This document shows, one piece after another, positions 1 through 7,647 of a stretch of DNA of 64,000 nucleotides. A program made the position numbers and the translations under genes. The DNA comes from an uncultured Polaribacter sp. (GTDB lineage Bacteria > Bacteroidota > Bacteroidia > Flavobacteriales > Flavobacteriaceae). The notes under the pieces were generated by a model. It did not search any database and was not told the DNA's origin. It saw nothing but the letters and a program-made list of their open reading frames with translations. Numbering within the stretch: the stretch's first letter is position 1; the number at the start of each line of letters is the position of its first letter. The stretch spans positions 248,001-312,000 of the forward strand of contig NZ_CANNFH010000001.1 in NCBI RefSeq assembly GCF_947503875.1, written 5' to 3'.

Positions 1-273
1 CAAATTATAAACCCAGAAGATTTAGGGCAAAAAAGAATTCAGCAATCAGAAATATTTGGAGGAACTTCTGTTGCAGATGCTGCTAAAATATTTAAATCAA
101 TTTTAGAAGGAAAAGGTACAGAAGCACAAAATAATGTAGTGTTAACAAATGCCGCTTTTGCTTTAACAATTGTAGATGAAACAAAATCTTTTGAAACTGC
201 TTTTGCAGAAGCTAAAGATTCGCTTTTTGGTTTGAAGGCAAAACAAACCTTAGAGAGGTTAGTGAGTTTATAA
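1..273 (+). CDS. trpD: Anthranilate phosphoribosyltransferase, C-terminal part (cut by window edge)
   Basis: The frame is open from the first base and gives 90 residues before TAA. The stretch with IFGGTSVADAAKIF and a later VVLTNAAFAL is typical of the C-terminal domain of TrpD, which joins anthranilate to phosphoribosyl pyrophosphate in the second step of tryptophan synthesis. The N-terminal part, with the glycine-rich phosphoribosyl-pyrophosphate site, lies outside the window. It is followed on the same strand by trpC, trpF, trpB and trpA, which supports the call. A short near-palindrome (AGGTTTTTAAAACCT, 291-305) follows its stop. Confidence 0.93.
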   Translation, partial: QIINPEDLGQKRIQQSEIFGGTSVADAAKIFKSILEGKGTEAQNNVVLTNAAFALTIVDETKSFETAFAEAKDSLFGLKAKQTLERLVSL

Positions 274-326
274 AAAGTACAAGACCCTTTAGGTTTTTAA
301 AACCTGTGAGTTTTGAAAAACAAATA

Positions 327-497
327 ATGACAAAAAAGAAGAAAAATTTAATTTTAATTATTCCAGCTTTCCTTTTAATAGGAACTGCAATTGGTATACA
401 AACAAAAGAGCCCATAAAGCAGACTATTATTGGTTTAATTGTAGGAATTATAGTTTACTTTTTTATAAGATATAGAAATAAAATAATAAATAAATAA
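327..497 (+). CDS. Small two-helix membrane protein, unknown function
   Basis: A 56-residue protein starting at the ATG at 327; a GTG at 306 in the same frame would add seven residues but is less likely. After a lysine-rich start there are two hydrophobic segments, about residues 7-22 (LILIIPAFLLIG) and 33-49 (IIGLIVGIIVYFFI), joined by a short polar loop, with a basic C-terminus. I do not recognise a family. It lies between trpD and trpC on the same strand, so it is probably co-transcribed with the trp genes, but nothing in the sequence ties it to tryptophan. Its stop codon is immediately followed by a dispersed repeat. Confidence 0.55.
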   Translation: MTKKKKNLILIIPAFLLIGTAIGIQTKEPIKQTIIGLIVGIIVYFFIRYRNKIINK

Positions 498-571
498 TGT
501 CATTCCGAAAGAGGAACGATTGAAGGAATCTTTAAATTAAATATAAGATTGCTTCGTACCTCGCAATGACA
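498..571. repeat. Dispersed imperfect inverted repeat (74 bp)
   Basis: The element begins TGTCATTCCGA and ends TCGCAATGACA, so its 11-bp ends are inverted copies with one mismatch. It starts at the base after the TAA of the small membrane protein and ends 13 bp before trpC. Elements of this kind (TGTCATTCCGA... / ...CGCAATGACA) are common between flavobacterial genes. It can fold on transcription, so it might attenuate or stabilise the trp mRNA; this is inference. Confidence 0.6.
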
Positions 572-584
572 AATTAGAATACAA

Positions 585-1373
585 ATGACAATTTTAGATA
601 AAATAATCGCATTTAAAAAGAAGGAAATTGCTAAAATAAAAGCAGAAATTCCTGTTCAGAAATTGGTAAAAAGCCCAAGTTTTGGTAGAACTGCATTTTC
701 TTTAAAGAAATCTTTGTTAGAAGTAGGTTCTACAGGAATTATTGCAGAATATAAGCGTCAGTCGCCTTCTAAAGGAATTATTAACGATAAAGCAACCATT
801 GCAGAGGTAACTAATGGATATTTAGATGCAAACGTATCTGCACAATCTATTTTAACAGATACTTCTTTTTTTGGAGGTACAATGGCAGATTTAATGGAAG
901 CTAGAGTTATCAATCAACAAAAACCAATCTTAAGAAAAGATTTTATTGTAGATGGTTTTCAAATTGTAGAAGCAAAAGCTATTGGTGCAGATGCTATTTT
1001 ATTAATTGCATCTTGCTTAACATCCGCAGAACTTAAAAACTACGGAAACTTAGCATTAGACTTAGGTATGGAAGTTTTATATGAAGTGCATACGCAAGAA
1101 GAATTAGATAAAATTAACGATTTAGATAACAAGATTATCGGAATTAATAACAGAAATTTAAAGACTTTCGAAGTAGATTTAGAACATTCCATTAAGTTGG
1201 CAAATCAAATTCCAGATACCTGTTTAAAAGTTTCAGAAAGTGGCATTTCTGATCCAAAAATTATTACAGGTTTAAAAGAATTTGGTTTTCAAGGTTTTTT
1301 AATTGGAGAAAACTTTATGAAAACAGAAAACCCTGGAGAAGCTTGCCAAGAATTTATAGATCAAATTAGATAA
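585..1373 (+). CDS. trpC: Indole-3-glycerol-phosphate synthase
   Basis: 262 residues, the usual length for a monofunctional TrpC. It closes the ring of carboxyphenylamino-deoxyribulose phosphate to give indole-3-glycerol phosphate in the cytoplasm. A TIM barrel is shown by EYKRQSPSKG (residues 55-64, catalytic Lys57), LRKDF (116-120, Lys118), INNRNL (187-192), SESGIS (217-222) and IGE near 240. The start is the ATG at 585 just after the upstream repeat. Its TAA overlaps the ATG of the downstream DNA glycosylase by one base (TAATG), so the two are probably translationally coupled. Confidence 0.97.
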   Translation: MTILDKIIAFKKKEIAKIKAEIPVQKLVKSPSFGRTAFSLKKSLLEVGSTGIIAEYKRQSPSKGIINDKATIAEVTNGYLDANVSAQSILTDTSFFGGTMADLMEARVINQQKPILRKDFIVDGFQIVEAKAIGADAILLIASCLTSAELKNYGNLALDLGMEVLYEVHTQEELDKINDLDNKIIGINNRNLKTFEVDLEHSIKLANQIPDTCLKVSESGISDPKIITGLKEFGFQGFLIGENFMKTENPGEACQEFIDQIR

Positions 1374-1852
1374 TGGAAAGAGTTTCTTTAGATCCTATTT
1401 TACCTAGAAATCCTACTGTTTTTATTATAGGAACCAAGCCAGGTAATATGGAGTTAAGGAAAGAAGAATATTATGCAAATAATGGAAATGCATTTTGGAA
1501 AATTATTTACGAGTTAACAGAAGAAGTTTATAGTAAAAATTATGCAGAAAGAATAGATGTTTTAAAACGAAATCATATTGCAATTTGGGACATTTGTCAG
1601 TTTGGAGAACGCGTTAGACCTGGAGCTCAGAATGTAAAGAATGAAGTTCCAAACCCGATAAACGAAATTGTTGAAATGTATCCATCAGTAAAACAGGTAA
1701 TTTTTAACGGACAAAAAGCTCATGATTTATATGAGAAACATTTTACTAAAATTGAAGGAATTATTTATGAAACTGTTTTGTCTACAAGTCCAGCAAATAC
1801 AAGATTTTCGTTTAGAGAAAAATTAAATAATTGGAAAAAAGCCATACTATGA
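1373..1852 (+). CDS. DNA-deoxyinosine / uracil-type glycosylase of the UDG superfamily
   Basis: 159 residues. Near the N-terminus GTKPG (20-24) followed by LRKEEYYANNGNAFW matches motif 1 of the hypoxanthine-DNA glycosylase branch of the uracil-DNA glycosylase fold, and STSPANT (137-143) is the second motif that contacts DNA. Such enzymes remove deaminated bases (hypoxanthine, sometimes uracil) to start base excision repair. The gene is wedged between trpC (1-nt overlap) and trpF (4-nt overlap, ATGA), so it is an integral member of the trp mRNA although it has no role in tryptophan synthesis. Substrate preference cannot be told from sequence alone. Confidence 0.85.
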   Translation: MERVSLDPILPRNPTVFIIGTKPGNMELRKEEYYANNGNAFWKIIYELTEEVYSKNYAERIDVLKRNHIAIWDICQFGERVRPGAQNVKNEVPNPINEIVEMYPSVKQVIFNGQKAHDLYEKHFTKIEGIIYETVLSTSPANTRFSFREKLNNWKKAIL

Positions 1853-2556
1853 AGTTGAAAGTTTGCGGAATGAAATACACAGAAAATATGCAGCAAGTTG
1901 CAGATTTGCAACCCGATTATTTGGGTTTTATTTTCTATGAAAAATCAAAACGTAATTTTGAAGGAATTATTCCAGAATTGCCAAATGCTATTAAGAAAAC
2001 AGGTGTTTTTGTAAATGAGCATATAGAAATTGTAATTTCTTTGGTAGAAGAATATCGTTTAGAAGTTATACAATTGCACGGAGATGAATCTGTTGAGTAT
2101 GTAATTGAACTAAAAAAACAATTAGCTGAGAATAGAGCTTTATATATTGAAGAAAATAAATCAATTAAAAAGAAGAAAAATCAACATTACATTGCTAGAA
2201 ATGATGTTGAAATTATAAAAGTGTTCGGAATAAAAGATACTTTTAATTTTGATATTTTACAGCCTTATTTAGAGGTTGTAGATTTCTTTTTATTTGACAC
2301 CAAAGGAAAAGAAAGAGGCGGAAATGGAACTAAATTTGATTGGACAGTTTTAGAAAATTATCCTTATGAAAAACCATTCTTTTTAAGCGGAGGTATTGGT
2401 TTAGATGATTTAGAACAGTTAAAAATAGTGCTAAACTCTAATTTACCAATTTACGCGTTAGATGTAAATAGTAAATTTGAAAGTAAACCAGGAGTTAAGA
2501 ATATTCAAGAATTAAAAAAGTTTAGTGAAAATGTCATTTTGAGCGAAATGAAATGA
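1849..2556 (+). CDS. trpF: Phosphoribosylanthranilate isomerase
   Basis: 235 residues from the ATG at 1849; an in-frame TTG at 1831 lies within the previous gene and is rejected because KLKVCGMKY is the normal TrpF start (catalytic Cys6). It performs the Amadori rearrangement of phosphoribosylanthranilate. Further marks are YLGFIFYEKSKR, QLHGDE, FDTKG and FFLSGGIG. The extreme C-terminus is odd: the last seven codons (V-I-L-S-E-M-K) and the TGA stop are read from a dispersed repeat that starts at 2533, so the original 3' end has been replaced. The core fold looks intact, so activity is probably kept. Confidence 0.95.
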   Translation: MKLKVCGMKYTENMQQVADLQPDYLGFIFYEKSKRNFEGIIPELPNAIKKTGVFVNEHIEIVISLVEEYRLEVIQLHGDESVEYVIELKKQLAENRALYIEENKSIKKKKNQHYIARNDVEIIKVFGIKDTFNFDILQPYLEVVDFFLFDTKGKERGGNGTKFDWTVLENYPYEKPFFLSGGIGLDDLEQLKIVLNSNLPIYALDVNSKFESKPGVKNIQELKKFSENVILSEMK

Positions 2557-2613
2557 AGTCGAAAAATCTGTAATTAAGTTATTGATTAGATTTCTCCATA
2601 AAGTCGAAATGAC
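2533..2613. repeat. Dispersed inverted repeat that supplies the end of trpF (81 bp)
   Basis: The element begins GTCATTTTGAGCG and ends GTCGAAATGAC, forming imperfect inverted ends, with inner AAAAATCT and AGATTTCT also pairing. The same core (GTCATTTTGAGCGAAAT... AAAAATCT... AGATTTCTC) recurs at 4691-4776. Its first 24 bases are translated as the end of trpF. It then fills almost all of the trpF-trpB gap. Confidence 0.75.
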
Positions 2614-2632
2614 AAACTAATATTATAAAAAT

Positions 2633-3820
2633 ATGAAATCAAAATTTCAACCAGACGAAAACGGTTATTTCGGTCAATTTGGAGGTGCATTTATTCCAGA
2701 ATTACTGCATCCTAATGTAAAAGAATTGGCAGATAATTATATTCAGATTATAGAATCTGAAGAATTTCAAAAAGAATACAAAGCATTGCTAAAAGATTTT
2801 GTAGGCAGACCAACCCCTTTGTATTTGGCAAAAAGTTTGTCTGAAAAATATGGTGGACATATCTATTTAAAACGAGAAGATTTATGCCATACTGGAGCGC
2901 ATAAAGTCAACAATACTATTGGACAGATTCTAATTGCTAAAAAATTGGGTAAAACTAAAATTTTGGCAGAAACAGGTGCAGGACAACATGGTGTAGCAAC
3001 AGCTACCGTTTGTGCTTTAATGGGTTTAGATTGTACAGTTTTTATGGGCGAAAAAGACATTGTAAGACAAGCGCCAAATGTTGCGCGTATGAAAATGTTA
3101 GGTGCAACTATAGTACCTGCAACTTCTGGTTCTAAAACCTTAAAAGATGCCACAAATGAGGCCATAAGATACTGGATTCAGAATCCTGAAACATTTTATT
3201 TAATTGGTTCTGTTGTTGGGCCAGCACCACATCCAGATATGGTTGCTAGGTTACAAGCTATTATTTCTGAAGAAATGAAGTGGCAATTAAAAGAAAAAAC
3301 AGGGAAAGAGAATCCAGATACCATTATTGCTTGCGTTGGTGGAGGTTCTAATGCTGCTGGTGCTTTTTATCATTATTTAGATGATGAAGATGTTGAGTTA
3401 ATTGCAGTAGAAGCTGCTGGTTTAGGAGTGGATTCTGGTGAAAGTGCAGCAACATCTCAATTGGGTGAAGTTGGTATTATTCATGGTTCTAAAACTATTT
3501 TAATGCAAGATGAATATGGGCAAATTGTAGAACCGTATTCTATTTCTGCAGGATTAGATTATCCTGGAGTAGGACCTTTACATGCATTTTTATATGAAAG
3601 CAAACGTGCTAAATTTATGAATGCAACAGATAAAGAAGCCTTAACAGCTGCTTACGAATTGACTAAAATAGAAGGAATTATTCCTGCTTTAGAAACCGCT
3701 CACGCTTTAGCTGTTTTACCAAAAATGGATTTGAAAAAAGACCAAGTGGTAGTTATTAATTTATCAGGTAGAGGAGATAAAGATTTAGAAACGTTTATTA
3801 AGCATTTAAAGGAAGAGTAA
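2633..3820 (+). CDS. trpB: Tryptophan synthase beta chain
   Basis: 395 residues, full length. It condenses indole with serine using pyridoxal phosphate and forms the alpha2-beta2 complex with TrpA. The Schiff-base lysine is Lys91 in HTGAHKVNN; the phosphate-binding glycine loop is VGGGSNAAG around residue 233; ETGAGQHG and the late SGRGDKD are conserved. It has the TrpB1 form, consistent with partnership with the adjacent trpA. The ATG at 2633 begins MKSKFQPDENGYFGQFGG, the usual N-terminus in this group. The gap before it is filled by the trpF-terminal repeat. Confidence 0.98.
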   Translation: MKSKFQPDENGYFGQFGGAFIPELLHPNVKELADNYIQIIESEEFQKEYKALLKDFVGRPTPLYLAKSLSEKYGGHIYLKREDLCHTGAHKVNNTIGQILIAKKLGKTKILAETGAGQHGVATATVCALMGLDCTVFMGEKDIVRQAPNVARMKMLGATIVPATSGSKTLKDATNEAIRYWIQNPETFYLIGSVVGPAPHPDMVARLQAIISEEMKWQLKEKTGKENPDTIIACVGGGSNAAGAFYHYLDDEDVELIAVEAAGLGVDSGESAATSQLGEVGIIHGSKTILMQDEYGQIVEPYSISAGLDYPGVGPLHAFLYESKRAKFMNATDKEALTAAYELTKIEGIIPALETAHALAVLPKMDLKKDQVVVINLSGRGDKDLETFIKHLKEE

Positions 3821-3889
3821 AAGTTTTAAAGTTGAAAGTTTAATACAAAAAACCAACAACTATAAACCAAAAACCAACAACCAAATAAA

Positions 3890-4657
3890 ATGAATTCAAT
3901 TCAGCAATTATTTCAGCAAAAAGATAAAAATCTTTTATCTATATATTTTACCTGTGGTTATCCTGCCTTAGAGGATACAGCAACCGTTATTCAATCCTTA
4001 GAAAAAAGTGGTGTAGATTTTATTGAGGTTGGTTTACCTTATTCGGATCCTTTGGCAGATGGACCAACAATACAAGACAGTAGCCAGAAAGCTTTAGAAA
4101 ATGGTATCAATTTAGATATTGTTTTTCAGCAGTTAATGACTATTAAAGATGCCAATAAAACACCTTTGGTTTTAATGGGGTATTTAAACCAAATGCTTAA
4201 ATATGGTGAAGATAAATTTTGTCAGAAAGTGGTAGAATGTGGTATTGACACTTTAATTTTACCCGATTTACCAATGGTAGAATTTGAAAATCATTACAAA
4301 GCTTTGTTTGATAAATATGGCTTAACCAATGTGTTTTTAATTACACCCAATACAGAAGAAGAAAGAATTCGAAAAATAGACAGTTATACAGATGCTTTTA
4401 TTTATGTAGTAGCCTCTTCTTCAATTACAGGTGCAAAGGGAGAGATTTCTAATCAACAAATTGCATATTTTGATCGAATTAAAAATATGAACTTGCAAAG
4501 TAAATTAATTGTTGGTTTTGGTATTTCTGATAAACAAACATTTACTACAGCTTGTAATTACGCAAATGGTGCAATTATAGGTTCTGCCTTTATTAAAAAT
4601 TTAGGGCAAAATGGTATTGATAAAATAGATGATTTTATTAAACCAATAATAGCTTAA
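3890..4657 (+). CDS. trpA: Tryptophan synthase alpha chain
   Basis: 255 residues. It cleaves indole-3-glycerol phosphate to indole, which is channelled to TrpB. Catalytic residues are visible as Glu46 (FIEVGLPYSD) and Asp57 (PLADGPTIQDS); the glycine-rich phosphate site appears as VGFGIS and GAIIGSAF near the C-terminus. It is the last trp gene; the 69-nt gap after trpB contains short direct repeats (AAACCAACAAC) and no obvious promoter. A 135-bp terminal-inverted-repeat element follows and probably ends the operon's transcript. Confidence 0.97.
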   Translation: MNSIQQLFQQKDKNLLSIYFTCGYPALEDTATVIQSLEKSGVDFIEVGLPYSDPLADGPTIQDSSQKALENGINLDIVFQQLMTIKDANKTPLVLMGYLNQMLKYGEDKFCQKVVECGIDTLILPDLPMVEFENHYKALFDKYGLTNVFLITPNTEEERIRKIDSYTDAFIYVVASSSITGAKGEISNQQIAYFDRIKNMNLQSKLIVGFGISDKQTFTTACNYANGAIIGSAFIKNLGQNGIDKIDDFIKPIIA

Positions 4658-4666
4658 AAGAAAGAG

Positions 4667-4801
4667 GCTATCTAAAAAGTACTAAAGTTTGTCATTTTGA
4701 GCGAAATAAAATGGAGCCGAAAAATCTATTCAGTAAAAATTTTACAATTTAGATTTCTCAATAAAGTGGAAATGATAGACAGAAAACACTTTTTAGATAG
4801 C
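4667..4801. repeat. MITE-like element with 14-bp perfect terminal inverted repeats
   Basis: The left end GCTATCTAAAAAGT (4667-4680) is the exact reverse complement of the right end ACTTTTTAGATAGC (4788-4801). Inside is a second, degenerate copy of the repeat core seen at the end of trpF (GTCATTTTGAGCG from 4691). There is no room for a transposase. It lies between the convergent trpA and FKBP genes, where its stem with T-rich flanks could act as a terminator in both directions. Mobility in trans is inferred from the structure only. Confidence 0.7.
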
Positions 4802-4812
4802 TGTTTTATGTC

Positions 4813-5613
4813 TTAATTTACTTTAATTAAATTTATATCAAAAATTAGAACAGCACCTCCAGGAATAGAGGGTGGTCTTCCTGTAATTCCATACCCTAAT
4901 TCATTTGGGATAATTAAAGTGCTTTCTCCACCTTCTTTAAATAACTGTATTCCTTCTGTCCAACCAGGTATTACTGAATTAAGATTAAAAGTAATTCCTG
5001 CTGCATCACTTTGGTCAAAAACAGTACCATCTAATAAATAACCTTTGTAGGCTACTGTTACCGAAGAATTCCTGCTAGGACGTTCTCCATTACCTTCTTT
5101 ATTTATTACATAATACAAGCCAGATGCTGTTTTTTCAGCATCTATATTATTAGTAGCAATGTATTCTAAGATATCTGCTTCGTTATCTATTACGTCTATC
5201 AATTTTATTTCTAAAATTAAAACTTTTCCATCATTAAACGCAAGTTCTGTAGGAACTAGTAAGGTGCCTTCTCCACCTTCCTTAAAAAGTTGTAAACCTT
5301 CTATTAGACCAAAAATTTGATCCCTTAATCTTACAGGATTACCACTAGCGCTACTTTCACTAAAAACAGTCCCGTCTAAAAATGAACCTTTAATGCTCAC
5401 AATAACATTAGAAGTAGGAACAGGGCTTTGTCCTGTGCCTTCTTTAGTAACTGCATAATATAAACCAGATGCTGTTTTGGTAGCTTCTAAGTTGTTGTTT
5501 TCTATGTATGCTATAATATCTGTTTCAGTTTCTGCGACTATTTTATCGTCTTCGTTAGACAAACAAGACGAAAACAGTGCGATTGATAAAAATAAAATTA
5601 GATAATTTTTCAT
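4813..5613 (-). CDS. Lipoprotein with two tandem FKBP-type peptidyl-prolyl isomerase domains
   Basis: 266 residues with a lipoprotein signal (hydrophobic segment then SSCLSN, Cys17). Two FKBP repeats of about 120 residues follow; each has TASGLYY at its start and GLQLFKEGGE or GIQLFKEGGE near its end. The second has the full active-site loop (LGYGITGRPPSIPGGAVLIF). The first goes directly from ELAFNDG to KVLILEIKL, so it lacks this loop and may be a binding-only domain. It probably assists folding of envelope proteins. A TACATTTG box on the minus strand (5634-5641) may be its -7 element, though no TTG lies at the right distance. Confidence 0.9.
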   Translation of the reverse strand: MKNYLILFLSIALFSSCLSNEDDKIVAETETDIIAYIENNNLEATKTASGLYYAVTKEGTGQSPVPTSNVIVSIKGSFLDGTVFSESSASGNPVRLRDQIFGLIEGLQLFKEGGEGTLLVPTELAFNDGKVLILEIKLIDVIDNEADILEYIATNNIDAEKTASGLYYVINKEGNGERPSRNSSVTVAYKGYLLDGTVFDQSDAAGITFNLNSVIPGWTEGIQLFKEGGESTLIIPNELGYGITGRPPSIPGGAVLIFDINLIKVN

Positions 5614-5654
5614 TTTGATTTGAGTATTTATTACAAATGTAATTAGAAAATATT

Positions 5655-7268
5655 TTAATAAACCTTACTACCGTTTAAATAAGTTTGAGATACTTGGGTT
5701 TCTGGTATTTTACTACCCTCAACCTCCATAATGTCTTGATTTAAAATCACAAAATCCGCAAATTTACCAACCTCAATAGAGCCTTTTTCATCTTCTTCAA
5801 AATTAGCATAAGCAGCCCAAATAGTCATCCCTTTTAAAGTTTGTTTTCTAGATAATGCATTTTCTGTTTGATAACCGTTTTTAGGATAATTGTCTAAATC
5901 TTTACGAATTGTAGCTGCATAAAAAGTTAAAAACGGATTTACCTGTTCTACAGGAAAATCTGTACCTAGAGCAATTTTACCATATTGATTTAGTAAATCT
6001 TTAAATGCATAGGCTCCTTTTATTCTGTCTTTACCAACTCTCTTTTCTGCCCAATACATATCTGAAGTAGCGTGTGTGGGTTGAACTGAAGGTAAAATAT
6101 TATCAAAATTTTTGAAATCGTTTTTAGAAATAATCTGTGCGTGTTCAATTCTCCAACGCCTATTTTTTACATTTTTTAAAACTTCTTTATATGTTTTTAA
6201 CATCCAAGTATTTGCAGAATCGCCAATGGCATGTGTGTTCATTTGAAAATCTGAAGCAGCAATTTGTTTTGCAATTTCACGATATCTTTCTGGAGGAAAT
6301 ATTAAAGCACCAAAATGATTTGCTCTATCTGAATACGATTTTCGCATTGCAGCACCTCTTGAGCCTAAAGCTCCATCACCATAAACTTTAAAAGAGCGTA
6401 CATTTAAATAATCTGTTTTATAAATCCCTTTTTTAATATAGTAGTCAATTTGAGCTTGTTTATCACCAGAAACCATGGCATAAATACGCATTTTTAAATC
6501 GCCAGTTTGTTGCAAACTATCTATTAATTCTATTGTTGGTTGGTCTAAACCAGCATCATCAACAGTGGTCAAACCGTAAGAAAAACTAATTTTTTGTGCG
6601 TCTAATAAACCTTGTATTGCCTCTTTTTTGCTAGTTTTTGGTAACTTTATAAAGTCCATTGCAGCATCTATTAAAACACCTGTCATTTTTCCGTCTTTGA
6701 CGATAATTTCTCCACCAGAAACTTTGGTATCTTTTGTAATACCAGATAAATCTAATGCTGCTTGGTTTACCAATAAAGCATGGCCGTCAACTCTTGTAAT
6801 GGCCACAGGAATTGTTGGAAATAAACTGTCTAATTTTTCTTTTGTTGGAAATTCTTTTACTTCCCAATCGTTTTGATCCCAACCACGACCCGTAATAAAA
6901 TTCGTGTTTTTTTCTTTTTGAAAGGCAACTAACTTCTCTAGAACTTCATTATAACTCTTTGTACCTTCTAAAGAAACTTTTTGCTGTTGTAAACCTAATC
7001 TGTAAAAATGACAATGTGCATCTATTAAACCAGGGATTATAGTTTTGTTTTGGGCGTCTAAAACATTTTCAGAATGGTATTTTCCTGTAATTTCTTCATT
7101 TTTGCCAACTGCAATAAACTTACCATCCTTTACAGCAAAAGCTGCAGCTTTAGAAAAATTAGAATTAACAGTGTAACTGTTTGAATTGATTACAATTAAA
7201 TCTACCATTTCTTTTTTACAAGAAATTAGAAAGATAAAAAGCAGGGAGAATAGAATTGTATTTTTCAT
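5655..7268 (-). CDS. YtcJ-like metal-dependent amidohydrolase, lipoprotein
   Basis: 537 residues. The N-terminus ends in FLISCKKE, a lipoprotein signal, so the enzyme is exported and membrane-anchored. The amidohydrolase-3 fold is shown by LIDAHCHFYRLG (metal HxH), RGWDQNDW (a YtcJ hallmark), NTHAIGD, EHAQIIS and LGTDFPVE (metal-binding His and Asp). Members hydrolyse amide or formamide bonds of varied small molecules; the substrate is not predictable. It sits between the FKBP gene and the DoxX-like gene on the same strand with gaps of 41 and 15 nt, probably in one operon. Confidence 0.9.
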   Translation of the reverse strand: MKNTILFSLLFIFLISCKKEMVDLIVINSNSYTVNSNFSKAAAFAVKDGKFIAVGKNEEITGKYHSENVLDAQNKTIIPGLIDAHCHFYRLGLQQQKVSLEGTKSYNEVLEKLVAFQKEKNTNFITGRGWDQNDWEVKEFPTKEKLDSLFPTIPVAITRVDGHALLVNQAALDLSGITKDTKVSGGEIIVKDGKMTGVLIDAAMDFIKLPKTSKKEAIQGLLDAQKISFSYGLTTVDDAGLDQPTIELIDSLQQTGDLKMRIYAMVSGDKQAQIDYYIKKGIYKTDYLNVRSFKVYGDGALGSRGAAMRKSYSDRANHFGALIFPPERYREIAKQIAASDFQMNTHAIGDSANTWMLKTYKEVLKNVKNRRWRIEHAQIISKNDFKNFDNILPSVQPTHATSDMYWAEKRVGKDRIKGAYAFKDLLNQYGKIALGTDFPVEQVNPFLTFYAATIRKDLDNYPKNGYQTENALSRKQTLKGMTIWAAYANFEEDEKGSIEVGKFADFVILNQDIMEVEGSKIPETQVSQTYLNGSKVY

Positions 7269-7283
7269 TTTTAAAGTTTTATT

Positions 7284-7646
7284 TTAAGCATGTAAGTAAA
7301 TAATATATGCACCATACATTAATAAAAATTGCATTGGAATTCTTACATAGGCTATAGGTTTACTACCAATAGCAGGTTTAATTTTTGTAGCATCCCAAAT
7401 ATGTATTGGTAAAAAAATAGTAAGTAAAACTAAAATACCTATTGCTGCTATTTTTACAGTATCTGTAAAAAATAAACCCAAACCAAGTAAAAATTCAACA
7501 ATACCAAAAACATAATTTACTGCTAATTTGGGTAAAAATTCTGGTATAAAATTCTTAAAAAATTTAGGTTTTATAATGTGCATTATTCCTGCAAAGCAGA
7601 AAATAAAGTTGAATAGTATTCTTAATAATAAGGATAAATCTTGCAT
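7284..7646 (-). CDS. DoxX-like family inner-membrane protein
   Basis: 120 residues with four hydrophobic segments, about 6-24, 45-61, 66-83 and 101-117. The first reads LLLRILFNFIFCFAGIMHI and matches the DoxX/DoxX-like start, where the protein is usually near 120-140 residues. Its function is unknown in most bacteria. It starts one base after the stop of the M28 peptidase gene and is followed at 15 nt by the amidohydrolase, so the three are likely co-transcribed. Confidence 0.8.
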   Translation of the reverse strand: MQDLSLLLRILFNFIFCFAGIMHIIKPKFFKNFIPEFLPKLAVNYVFGIVEFLLGLGLFFTDTVKIAAIGILVLLTIFLPIHIWDATKIKPAIGSKPIAYVRIPMQFLLMYGAYIIYLHA

Positions 7647-7647
7647 T

